A stretch of DNA of 34,690 bases from Candidatus Azobacteroides sp. GTDB taxonomy: Bacteria; Bacteroidota; Bacteroidia; Bacteroidales; WRGA01. A program made the translations under genes and the position numbers. The notes under the pieces are model-generated. The model did not search any database. It saw only the letters and a list, made by a program, of their open reading frames with translations, and was not told the DNA's origin. How positions within the stretch are numbered: the first letter of the stretch is position 1; every line of letters begins with the position of its first letter. Below are positions 1 to 7,434 of this stretch, in pieces. The stretch covers positions 1 to 34,690 of the forward strand of contig WRGA01000103.1 in assembly GCA_009787405.1 (NCBI GenBank). The letters run 5' to 3'.

Positions 1-412
1 TTGATTTTTTTTTTTTTTTGTTACATTTTATTAACTTATCTTCGCCCCCGAATATCAATGCTCTGATTTTGAAGAGAAAAGGTATTCACACTCACATTTG
101 ATTCATTCATTTTGATGCCCTGCGCCGGAATTTGATTTTGCACTTTTTTGTCGTGACGACAAAGAAATACAAAACCGGTGCAGCAGGCATCAAAAATGAA
201 GTCCGGAGCCCCCGACTTCCGAAGGGGGAGTGAAAGCGGGTTGATGAATGAGAGTGTAAATGACTGAATATAAGAGTTTTTGACAATGAATAACTCCTCT
301 GATATTCCCTTTTTGGGGATTAGGAGATCTTTAATAATAAACCATCCCTCTTAAAGTACCCTTCCGATATCCCCTCCGGGAAGGGGCTTTAGAGGCTTTA
401 AACAACGAATGA
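1..412. other. Intergenic region, no gene seen
   Basis: No convincing coding frame is visible. The stretch holds an oligo-T run near its start, a long imperfect palindrome (110-195), a GC-rich hairpin around 206-231 (CCCCC and GGGGG arms) and another at about 371-387 (CCCCT and AGGGG arms). No exact TAnnTTTG promoter was found ahead of the large gene that starts at 413, so its promoter may be farther upstream or may diverge from consensus. Confidence 0.6.
110..195. repeat. 86-bp imperfect palindrome
   Basis: The outer arms TTTTGATGCC and GGCATCAAAA match perfectly. Inside them CTGC pairs with GCAG and CCGG with CCGG. The centre is TTTGTCGT-G-ACGACAAA, with 8-bp arms around position 155. Nearly the whole element can fold into one hairpin. 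It lacks the conserved core boxes of integron attC sites. It is best described as a palindromic intergenic element; copy number elsewhere is unknown. Confidence 0.6.
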
Positions 413-3400
413 ATGAAAAAACAATTTTCCTATTTGTATCTTACAAAAACCGTTTTCATTTTTTGTATGGCGGCAGTGTTTTGTAACCGCCTTCCGGCAC
501 AGGGAAGCGAACAGTTGAAGGCGAATGTCGACAATGTGTTCGTGGAACCTGGTCAGACAATGTTTTGGGATGTGCTGAACAACGATTTTCCCGGCGACTG
601 CTCTCCCGGCGGACTGACCGTAAGCATCCTCCAACCTCCGACCCGTGCGACGCTCTGGTCGGTGAATGCGGCGAATCAGATTCGTTACCGCGCCGTAACA
701 AATTATTTGGGAAAAGATTCCCTGATTTATCAAATCGAATGCAACGCCGGCGGCATAAGCCTGACTTCGTCGGCTAAAGTGTATGTCAACATCGGCAGTC
801 AACCGGATAACATGTTTACGAATGTCTGCTATGCGCCGATACCGGAAATCGACTGGCAGATAAAACAATCGGCAATATCCGCCGAATTGGTACCCATCGC
901 CATAACACCTTTGACCGGGGATGTGGACGGGGACGGGAATATCGAGATTGTCACAATGAATTATAATGCCGACTCTTTAGCTATTTATCAGGCCGACGAG
1001 ATATTAATTTTCGGATACGATGAAGCTTTGACAAATCCGTTGTTTGTAAAGTACCGGATTCCCATACCCACAACATCTACCATTTCAAATCCGATGGCCA
1101 TTGCCAATGTCGACGGAAATAAATATGCTTCCGTCTTTCTGGTGACTACGGCAACATCCGGATCCGATGCCGGGGTATTGATCAAATACTCTTTCGACGG
1201 CGCTTCCTGGGGCGAAAGCTGGCGGGTGCCTTACACCATTGATTACAGTTGGAAAGGAGGTACCCCTGTTGTGGCAGATTTTGCGGGAACGGGAAAAGCA
1301 CAGGTGGTTGTCTTTGACAAGGTATTCAATGCACAAGACGGAACATTGCTCGTCGACGGCGGGTTCTTCGGGGACGGGAATTCGGGATACAATTTCGGGC
1401 GGATTCCCCATTACGGAAGTATCAGCGTCACTGACAGATTTCCTTCGTATACGGCTGCCGATATTGATAATGACGGAATTCTTGAAATCATAGGCGGAAA
1501 TTGTGTTTACAAGATAAATATCAGCAATCCCGATGCGTTAGATGCAGGAAATACTTATACCCTCTTTCAAACGGCGCCGGAAGTCGGAAACGGCGCCATC
1601 GGCATCGCGGATATGGACGGAGACGGGTTTCTGGATGTTGTCGTCACGTGGAGGGTAACTCCGAATACGAATGATAATGGAAGGATGGCTGTTTACAATC
1701 CGAGAACCGGCGCACTGCTTTCTTCCGTCATTACGGGAATACCGACAATGAACGGTTTATACGGGCCTTCCGTTCCGTTTATCGGGGATATTACCGGAAA
1801 CGGACATCCCGAAATCGTGTTTACCGGATGTAATATCATGGAGGCTTATGCCTACAATCCCGCATTGCCCGTTGCAGACAGATTGACACTGCTCTGGACT
1901 CTGCCGACTACCGATGTGTCGGCTTCCACCACCATGTCCTTATTCGATTTCAATCAGGACGGTATTTCGGAGCTTATTTACCGGGATGAAACCGATTTAC
2001 GCATTATCAACGGAAGCATGAAAAGCCATGTCACCGGAAACGATACCATTGTTTATAATCTGGCGAGTTTTAACAGAGTACGGTCTACGACACTCAATGA
2101 ATATCCGATCGTCGCGGATGTCAACGGAGACGGGGCCGCCGAAATCATCACCACGGGACATACTTCCGCCACCAACTGGTCGGGTTACCTTCGTGTTTTT
2201 GCCTCAGCGGGCGTACCCTGGGCGTCTACCCGCAATGTCTGGGACAATTTTTATTACAACCCGGTTTACATCAACGACGATCTGACGGTACCCCGGCATC
2301 CGATCAACCCCGCAACGATTTTCTACGACGAGGACACGGGCACCCAAAACCGTCCGTTCAACAATTTCCTGCAACAGGCCACGATGCTCAACGAGGAAGG
2401 GAGGATGCTTTATCTGGTTCCCGACCTCCGTTTTTCTTCGTTCCGTCCGACCCTGCGCCTCAATGAGGTCCTCAACCGGTTGGAAGTGACCATGCAGATC
2501 GGCAACGACGGCGACGCAAAATTTACCGGCCCGCTGGATGTCAAGACCTATGTGTATGACGGCGCGACCGGAACCTATACACTGATTAACGCGACCCTGA
2601 TCGATACCGATCTGGAGATCAACGAGTACAAAACGCTTACCTATTACATTCCGGATTATTCGGGGATCGTTTTTCCCCCGTACGACCGCTGGCTGATCTA
2701 TCTGAATGCCGTGAACAACGGTTCTTCGGAACCGACGGGTTATGCGACGACGGAGGAATGCCGCTTCTGGAACAACTACTCCGCGAACGTTTCGTTCAGT
2801 CACGGGGAACGGGTGATGTGCCAAGGAAGCATCGAGACGCTTTGCCTCACGCCCGCGGACACGTACCGCTACGAGTGGTTCGATTCGGGCGGGCGCTACC
2901 TTCAAGACGGCGATTGCCTGACGGTGACCAAGGATGCCTCTCCCGATCAGTATTATCTGGTAAACGCCTACACCAAAGACGGCAACAAGCTGCTGACGCA
3001 GGTGCCCGACACGGCGCATGTTTATTTGGCGCCCGATTCGCTGGTGTGGACAGGTTCGGGCGGGACGCGCGACTGGCACGATCCGCTGAACTGGTACAAT
3101 CCGGATGCACCCGTTCCGGATCCTTACCCGAATGCCTCCATTCCGCGGAAGTGCACGGATGTGCTGATCCCCGACGGGTTGACCATTTATCCCGATCTGT
3201 CGGATTTGTCGACGGATTACACCGACTACCGGAGCGAATGCGCGAACATTCACTTCAAACACGGGGGCGAGGTGACACGCACCGACAGTCTGGATTACGA
3301 TGCGGCGTATGTGGAACTGGTATTGAACGGAAACCGGATGTATATGCTTTCGGCGCCGCTCCGGAGCTTTTATCCGGGCGATTATTACGTGACAAATCCC

Positions 3401-4780
3401 AATCCGTTCAAAGACAATTACGGTGATTCATTGTTTGTTTACACGTACCTGTGGTCGCGGACGAATCCCGAAACGGCGAAATACATCGACGGGGATTGGA
3501 CGGGGGCGTTCAACAATCCCGAATATCCGATAGGCCCGGGCGTCGGTCTGGGCGTGTGGGTGGACGATCTTCAACCGTTAGGCGTTCATCAGCCCGACAC
3601 CTTTAATTTTCCGAAACACGATCCGACGTACACGATGTACGACCGGGACGGGAATCCGAAGCAAACCCGCAACACCCCCCGCCCTGCGGGAACGACGTTG
3701 TACGGAGTGAATGCCCCCACCGAACACCTGTTCATTTACGAACCGGTACTGAACCGGAACACGGGCGACGTGAGACTGGACGTTTCGGCCTCAGGCACGG
3801 ACAAACAGGCGCTGGTCGGCAATCCGTTCATGGCGCATCTGGATTTCGATGCATTTTATGCAATGAATTCGTCCAAAATCATGAATTATTACCGGGTCAC
3901 GGACGAGAACGGGAATATCGTCTCCTACACGGCGGGCGGGACGTCCACAGGCGCCGTGAACCGTTACATCGCCCCGATGCAGTCGTTTCTGGTGACGGCC
4001 AAAGGAAACTTTTCGGAGCTGTATGCGAACGTGGAAATGACGGCGTCCGATCCGGGTGAAAGACTCCGCTCGTCCGGGGAAAAGGAAGAACGTCAAATCC
4101 TGAGCGTGGAAGTGTACCGCAACGGGAAAAGCAACAAGTCGCTGTTGATCCTGAGTCCTTCGTCGAGCAACCTGTACGAAGAGGACAGGGACGTGGTCAA
4201 GGCGTTCACGGGAAGCGACACGACGCCGGTATCGGTTTATACGGTCTCCTCCGACGGCATGTTTCTGGATGTGAATTACTCGGAAAATCCGGAGGACCTG
4301 ATCGTTCCGCTGGGTATCCGCACCTCCGAAAAAGGGACGTTCCGGCTGAATTTCGGCGGGTTGACGAGCTTTGCCTCCGGTTACGACATTTTCCTGAACG
4401 AGACTTCAAACGGAAACATCGTCAATCGTTACAACTTGCGCAACGGTTCGATACACGAATTTGAAAAGACAGACGGGGAAACGTTTGTAACCGACCGTTT
4501 TTACCTGTCGTTTGTGAAAGAGGGGACGGACATCCGGAATGCGGAGGCAAAGGACCCCGGTATCGAGTCGGCGGTTGCCGGGGGGATTCTGCGCGTGTTC
4601 ACGACGGACGGCAGCCCGCTTTACGAGGTGACGCTTTACGATTTGCAGGGCCGGATGATCACATCGCGCAAAGGGATAAACGCACCGGAGGTACGGATTC
4701 CCCTTCTGGGACGGAACATCTGCATCGTCCGTGCAACGGGTCAAAACACGAGCCGTTCGATGAAAATATATGCAAGGTGA
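413..4780 (+). CDS. Large T9SS-secreted FG-GAP/VCBS-repeat surface protein
   Basis: A 1455-residue secreted protein. Residues 1-30 form a signal peptide (MKKQ..., hydrophobic VFIFCMAAVF, then LPAQG). An Ig/cadherin-like segment with the VLNNDF motif follows at about 35-127. Several FG-GAP/VCBS-type calcium motifs come next: DVDGDGN near 169, ADIDNDG, ADMDGDG, DITGNG, FDFNQDG and ADVNGDG to about 575. FG-GAP repeats normally build a beta-propeller. A TRDWHDPLNWYNP segment near 885 resembles modules common in Bacteroidetes secreted proteins. The last roughly 70 residues (LYDLQGRMITSRKG..., ending KIYAR) look like a T9SS type A sorting domain, so the product is probably exported and attached to the surface or released. 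The ligand is unknown. Base composition becomes GC-rich after about 2200. Two further exported-protein genes follow on the same strand. Confidence 0.85.
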   Translation: MKKQFSYLYLTKTVFIFCMAAVFCNRLPAQGSEQLKANVDNVFVEPGQTMFWDVLNNDFPGDCSPGGLTVSILQPPTRATLWSVNAANQIRYRAVTNYLGKDSLIYQIECNAGGISLTSSAKVYVNIGSQPDNMFTNVCYAPIPEIDWQIKQSAISAELVPIAITPLTGDVDGDGNIEIVTMNYNADSLAIYQADEILIFGYDEALTNPLFVKYRIPIPTTSTISNPMAIANVDGNKYASVFLVTTATSGSDAGVLIKYSFDGASWGESWRVPYTIDYSWKGGTPVVADFAGTGKAQVVVFDKVFNAQDGTLLVDGGFFGDGNSGYNFGRIPHYGSISVTDRFPSYTAADIDNDGILEIIGGNCVYKINISNPDALDAGNTYTLFQTAPEVGNGAIGIADMDGDGFLDVVVTWRVTPNTNDNGRMAVYNPRTGALLSSVITGIPTMNGLYGPSVPFIGDITGNGHPEIVFTGCNIMEAYAYNPALPVADRLTLLWTLPTTDVSASTTMSLFDFNQDGISELIYRDETDLRIINGSMKSHVTGNDTIVYNLASFNRVRSTTLNEYPIVADVNGDGAAEIITTGHTSATNWSGYLRVFASAGVPWASTRNVWDNFYYNPVYINDDLTVPRHPINPATIFYDEDTGTQNRPFNNFLQQATMLNEEGRMLYLVPDLRFSSFRPTLRLNEVLNRLEVTMQIGNDGDAKFTGPLDVKTYVYDGATGTYTLINATLIDTDLEINEYKTLTYYIPDYSGIVFPPYDRWLIYLNAVNNGSSEPTGYATTEECRFWNNYSANVSFSHGERVMCQGSIETLCLTPADTYRYEWFDSGGRYLQDGDCLTVTKDASPDQYYLVNAYTKDGNKLLTQVPDTAHVYLAPDSLVWTGSGGTRDWHDPLNWYNPDAPVPDPYPNASIPRKCTDVLIPDGLTIYPDLSDLSTDYTDYRSECANIHFKHGGEVTRTDSLDYDAAYVELVLNGNRMYMLSAPLRSFYPGDYYVTNPNPFKDNYGDSLFVYTYLWSRTNPETAKYIDGDWTGAFNNPEYPIGPGVGLGVWVDDLQPLGVHQPDTFNFPKHDPTYTMYDRDGNPKQTRNTPRPAGTTLYGVNAPTEHLFIYEPVLNRNTGDVRLDVSASGTDKQALVGNPFMAHLDFDAFYAMNSSKIMNYYRVTDENGNIVSYTAGGTSTGAVNRYIAPMQSFLVTAKGNFSELYANVEMTASDPGERLRSSGEKEERQILSVEVYRNGKSNKSLLILSPSSSNLYEEDRDVVKAFTGSDTTPVSVYTVSSDGMFLDVNYSENPEDLIVPLGIRTSEKGTFRLNFGGLTSFASGYDIFLNETSNGNIVNRYNLRNGSIHEFEKTDGETFVTDRFYLSFVKEGTDIRNAEAKDPGIESAVAGGILRVFTTDGSPLYEVTLYDLQGRMITSRKGINAPEVRIPLLGRNICIVRATGQNTSRSMKIYAR

Positions 4781-4785
4781 TGCAA

Positions 4786-4874
4786 TTCGCACAGATTTCA
4801 CGGATTTCACGGATTTTTTGACGAAAACGGTGAATATCACTCGAAATCTGTGAAATCCGTGAAATCTGTGCGAA
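4786..4874. repeat. Long inverted repeat just after the T9SS gene
   Basis: Left arm 4786-4816 and right arm 4844-4874 are each 31 nt and match except at one position (4811), which would be a G-U pair in RNA. The loop is 27 nt. Within each arm a GATTTCACG-like unit is repeated in tandem. The element starts five bases after the stop codon at 4780. It could end transcription or protect the upstream mRNA 3' end, leaving the next gene at a lower level. There is no long U tract, so classical intrinsic termination is uncertain. Confidence 0.85.
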
Positions 4875-4943
4875 AATAAATTTTGACTTCACCAGAATAT
4901 TTAAAGACAGTTTCTTAAAATTAAAAAATAAAAAAATTAACGT

Positions 4944-5789
4944 ATGAAATCAATGTATAAATACGCGGTATTGACCGCAATAATCATGACAACCTTTTCA
5001 ACCCGTTCGCAAGGGCAGGAAAACCTTTCGTTGTCGATCGGATTCGAAGATGCTGCCCCCGCTTCGATCGACGGGGTGTATTGCGACGGGAACATCGAAA
5101 TCGAGACAAGGAATGTCGAATCCCGCCCGGTTTACGACCGGTGTTTCGGCGTGATCGGCTCGCCCGAACGCTCGTCGCTGTACTTGAACGGAAACCCGGT
5201 GTATTCCGCCGACCGGTTCGCATACATCCTGATCCGGAACAAGGGATCGAAAGACATACTCCGGGTCGTATTGAGAGGGGTGTCGAACACGGGGAGCGAT
5301 GCCGTTCTGACGACGGAATTTTCGGAGGAAGCCGATCCGTCTGAATCGGATTACGAGATTGACGACACCATGCGTTTTCCGTCCGACGCAGCGGACGTGG
5401 AATGTGTGGAGAACAGCACGGGCACGGGCGGCTGGTGGCCTTCGGGTATCAAGACGATCCGTTTTATGCACAGCAACCGTTACGCAAACATGAACACGAC
5501 AAATCCTCCCCGTCCGTGCATCCAGTCGCTGGAGATTTATACCGACGGCACATACACCTCCCTGCCGGAGCAGCCGGAAACAGGCGCTTTCCGTTCCGGG
5601 GTGAAGGACAACGAGTTGTATCTGACGGAAGAAGCTTCGACGCTTGAAATTTACACGGTGTCAGGCATGTTGATCAAGAAAACGGCAAACGTCCGGAGTC
5701 TGCCGCTGAACACCTTATCGGGAGGCGTTTACCTCATCAGGGCGGAAAGCCGTTCGGGTGAAACGTTAATAACGAAGATCGTCCGGTGA
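4944..5789 (+). CDS. Small T9SS-secreted protein, function unknown
   Basis: A 281-residue exported protein. Residues 1-25 are a signal peptide (KYAVLTAIIMTTF, then SQGQ). The last roughly 65 residues (LEIYTVSGMLIKKT, then GGVYLIRAESRSG, ending KIVR) carry the pattern of a T9SS type A C-terminal sorting domain. The central 190 residues are not recognised; a GWWPSG segment and an acidic stretch are visible. It lies 163 nt after the large T9SS gene and overlaps no neighbour. Composition is as GC-rich as the 3' part of that gene, so the two may have a common history. An alternative ATG lies three codons inside (4953). The T9SS assignment is fairly sure; the role is not known. Confidence 0.8.
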   Translation: MKSMYKYAVLTAIIMTTFSTRSQGQENLSLSIGFEDAAPASIDGVYCDGNIEIETRNVESRPVYDRCFGVIGSPERSSLYLNGNPVYSADRFAYILIRNKGSKDILRVVLRGVSNTGSDAVLTTEFSEEADPSESDYEIDDTMRFPSDAADVECVENSTGTGGWWPSGIKTIRFMHSNRYANMNTTNPPRPCIQSLEIYTDGTYTSLPEQPETGAFRSGVKDNELYLTEEASTLEIYTVSGMLIKKTANVRSLPLNTLSGGVYLIRAESRSGETLITKIVR

Positions 5790-5812
5790 TCTTCAAACAA
5801 AAATACAATCAA

Positions 5813-6205
5813 ATGAACATGAAAAAAATGAATGGAATGAATGAAAATAAAAAGACGACCCGCGTGCGGATATTGACAATGCTTCTTCTTTTGTCGGCGG
5901 TATCCGGTGCGGGAGCGTTTTCGCTGCCGTCGGATAAAATCCGGGCAACGGAAGAAAAGCGGGAATTGTATCAGGATAAGAAGACGGTGTCGGAAGAAAG
6001 TTTCCTGTGGGAAAAACAAAAATCCGCAACAGAAAAAGACCCCGTCGTGTCAGACGACGACACCAAACTGTCCGCCCCGCCTCCGGGCGAAGACGGCAAT
6101 CCCCAGAAGATTGTGCCCGTGCCGTTGGACGGCCCCGAAGTGCCGGTATTTCTCCTGTTGTCGGCATTTTTGGCCGGTTATTACCGCAAAAAACATCGCT
6201 TGTAA
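5813..6205 (+). CDS. Small exported protein with C-terminal membrane tail
   Basis: About 130 residues, not recognised as a named family. ATG 5813 is preferred because the frame upstream only offers a GTG that overlaps the previous stop codon; ATGs at 5819, 5828 and 5837 are also possible. Order of parts: a Lys-rich start, a hydrophobic signal segment (ILTMLLLLSAVSGAGAF), a charged middle rich in Glu, Lys and Asp, then a Pro-rich PPPGEDGNPQKIVPVPLDG stretch, a hydrophobic VPVFLLLSAFLAGYY segment and the basic end RKKHRL. This tripartite tail (short motif, transmembrane stretch, basic end) resembles sorting tails such as the PID-CTERM kind of Bacteroidetes, but the exact motif differs. It begins 23 nt after a T9SS gene and probably shares its transcript. 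Confidence 0.65.
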   Translation: MNMKKMNGMNENKKTTRVRILTMLLLLSAVSGAGAFSLPSDKIRATEEKRELYQDKKTVSEESFLWEKQKSATEKDPVVSDDDTKLSAPPPGEDGNPQKIVPVPLDGPEVPVFLLLSAFLAGYYRKKHRL

Positions 6206-6239
6206 ACAAGTGAACGAGTAAACGGGTGAACGAGTTAAG
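6200..6239. repeat. Degenerate 8-bp tandem repeat
   Basis: Five units with an 8-bp period: TTGTAAAC, AAGTGAAC, GAGTAAAC, GGGTGAAC, GAGTTAAG. The first overlaps the last codons and stop of the small protein gene ending at 6205. Read on the other strand, the units resemble those of the array at 7290-7325 (consensus near ACTYGTYN). Confidence 0.65.
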
Positions 6240-6305
6240 GCTGAAAGTCTTAAATCAAACGGCGTGGGGCGTTGCCCTACGCTGTTATACATAGGCTTCA
6301 GCCTT
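6237..6305. repeat. Nested palindromic intergenic element
   Basis: Outer arms AAGGCTGAA (6237-6245) and TTCAGCCTT (6297-6305) are perfect inverted copies. An inner hairpin has arms GCGTGGGGC (6262-6270) and GCCCTACGC (6274-6282) with one mismatch and a GTT loop. It lies between two converging genes and may also terminate transcription. A further CCCCCT/AGGGGG hairpin follows at about 6328-6348. Confidence 0.65.
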
Positions 6306-6381
6306 TGCCGTAAAACCATTTCAATATCCCCCCTTCGGGATTAGGGGGCTTGTATTCCCGCCGTGGCGGACATGAGATTAT

Positions 6382-6729
6382 CTAAATCAACATCAGGTCG
6401 AAATACATCAGTTTTGTTTTAAGTTCTTTTTCCTGTGGCAAACCGATATGTTTTTTCTCTTGCCCGTCGGATGAAAAAAGTGTCCTGAAACTGTTCGCTT
6501 CGTAGAATTTCAATGTTGCTTCGTTATTGTAGGCATCTACGGTGAGATAGCGACAAGCCGTTTTATTGACGGGGTCGAGCATCCAACTTTTGATAAAGTC
6601 TATCAATTCCGTGCCTACGCCTTTACCGCCATATTCTTTATCGACTCCCAATCTGCCTATCAGGGTTGCCGGATAACTACTTAAACTTTTTCGTACGGAA
6701 TGTTTTCCGTTGCTCAAAAGAAACCCCAT
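6382..6729 (-). CDS. GNAT acetyltransferase, N-terminal half missing
   Basis: 115 residues matching the C-terminal half of a GNAT N-acetyltransferase. The YPATLIGRLGVDKEYGGKGVG segment is the beta4 strand plus acetyl-CoA pyrophosphate loop. LIDFIKSW is helix 3, CRYLTVDAYNNEATLKFYEANSF is the beta5-alpha4-beta6 core, and KLMYFDLMLI ends the domain. Relatives are usually about 160-180 residues with some 60-70 residues ahead of this point; here the frame opens only five bases after the preceding gene's stop. The first Gln/Arg of the Q-x-x-G-x-G loop is Gly. Both points suggest a decayed enzyme. It forms a pair with the small upstream gene, an order typical of toxin-antitoxin modules with GNAT toxins. 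It may be a pseudogene. Confidence 0.7.
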   Translation of the reverse strand: MGFLLSNGKHSVRKSLSSYPATLIGRLGVDKEYGGKGVGTELIDFIKSWMLDPVNKTACRYLTVDAYNNEATLKFYEANSFRTLFSSDGQEKKHIGLPQEKELKTKLMYFDLMLI

Positions 6730-6734
6730 ATGCT

Positions 6735-6911
6735 CTAAAAGGGTAATGTACCGTGCTTTTTGGCATCTTCGATAATCCCTTTATACGAAGCGATTGCTTC
6801 TTTAGAGAGCGGTTGTGTACCCCGTTTCTTTTCGTTTTCCTTTGCTTCTTTTATGAACCGGCGGGCTGCTTCGCCTTCCAGCACCGGTATTCCTCTGATC
6901 GGCATCGCCAT
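6735..6911 (-). CDS. Small antitoxin-like protein upstream of the GNAT gene
   Basis: 58 residues beginning MAMPIRGIPVLEGEAARRF; a second ATG two codons later is equally possible. The body is charged and helical (FIKEAKENEKKRG, SKEAIASYKGIIEDAKKHG), with no clear DNA-binding motif. A longer frame reaches 6947, but an exact -7 box at 6945-6952 would put the transcript start inside that extension, so the shorter start is chosen. The gene stops five bases before the GNAT start, indicating translation from one mRNA. Small proteins of this sort often precede GNAT genes in Bacteroidetes, which suggests an antitoxin or partner role; this is inferred from position only. Confidence 0.55.
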   Translation of the reverse strand: MAMPIRGIPVLEGEAARRFIKEAKENEKKRGTQPLSKEAIASYKGIIEDAKKHGTLPF

Positions 6912-6944
6912 AATTATTACATTTTTTGAATGATTATTACGACA

Positions 6945-6952
6945 CAAAGATA
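6945..6952 (-). promoter_or_regulatory. -7 promoter element of the antitoxin-like/GNAT pair
   Basis: TATCTTTG on the minus strand matches the Bacteroides -7 consensus TAnnTTTG exactly. No good TTTG was found about 20 bases upstream, so the -33 part is weak. Transcription would start near 6938, upstream of the ATG at 6911. Confidence 0.45.
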
Positions 6953-7122
6953 CGAAATCAATTAATAATTACGATAACTGCGGAATTCGGAATTATTAGT
7001 TTTGCGTTAACTTTTAACATCCGCCATTAAATTATGGATATACAATTATATACAAGCATTCTTTGATTTTTTGATTTGAAAACCTGTAATTTTACGTTTT
7101 TTTTGCGTAAAATTATGAATAC

Positions 7123-7206
7123 AGGCTATCGCAGTCCGTAGGACTGAACCCCCGATAAACTTTGCAAGAGGTTATCCACCTTTCACGCCTACAGTGTGTT
7201 GCCGCT
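7123..7206 (-). repeat. Palindromic interspersed repeat, copy 1
   Basis: On the minus strand this element reads GCGGCAACAC, GTAGGCGTGAAA, GGATAACCTC, TTGCAAAG, TTTATC, TTCAGTCCTACGGAC, GCGATAGC. The outer blocks match those of 12841-12930 in the same order on the + strand. The central 21 bases (7154-7174) are palindrome-like and occur in the opposite sense in the other copy. The whole can fold as one hairpin, since GTAGGCGTGAAA pairs with TTCAGTCCTAC. Confidence 0.7.
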
Positions 7207-7289
7207 CCTTAATAACCCATATACTCTTTCAGAGTATTCTGACGGAATCAACTGCATTCGTTCGGTTTTGTGACATCCGAAACTTATTT

Positions 7290-7325
7290 ACTTGTCAATT
7301 TGTCTACTCGTCTACTTGTCTGCTC
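7290..7325. repeat. Degenerate 8-bp tandem array
   Basis: Consecutive units ACTTGTCA, ATTTGTCT, ACTCGTCT, ACTTGTCT and a partial GCTC, a strict 8-bp period over 36 bases. A related array in the opposite orientation lies at 6200-6239. Non-coding. Confidence 0.7.
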
Positions 7326-7399
7326 AGGATACTGTGTACCCTTTTTATTCTTGAATTAACAAAATATCAAAAACGTTATTCCGGAACAAAAGAAAAGCG

Positions 7400-7407
7400 T
7401 ATTTTTG
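7400..7407 (+). promoter_or_regulatory. -7 promoter element of the DUF3298 lipoprotein gene
   Basis: TATTTTTG fits TAnnTTTG exactly and lies 27 bases before the ATG at 7435. No matching TTTG is seen 19-21 bases upstream, so this is a partial promoter call. Confidence 0.4.
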
Positions 7408-7434
7408 TAAGATTAATTACAAAAACGTACCGCT

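Larger units (their letters stand above)
6948..7434. other. Intergenic region rich in repeats
   Basis: No credible gene is seen in these 487 bases. They hold a perfect 10-bp hairpin (TAATTTTACG 7087-7096, CGTAAAATTA 7106-7115), a palindromic interspersed repeat (7123-7206), an 8-bp tandem array (7290-7325) and an exact -7 box TATTTTTG (7400-7407) serving the gene at 7435. Confidence 0.6.

Noticed and set aside
110-195. Integron attC site
   Set aside because: The palindrome lacks the RYYYAAC/GTTRRRY core boxes, and no integrase is nearby.
2204-3262. 352-residue minus-strand frame
   Set aside because: It is a shadow of the GC-rich T9SS gene, with low-complexity Arg/Val/Ile composition and no domain.
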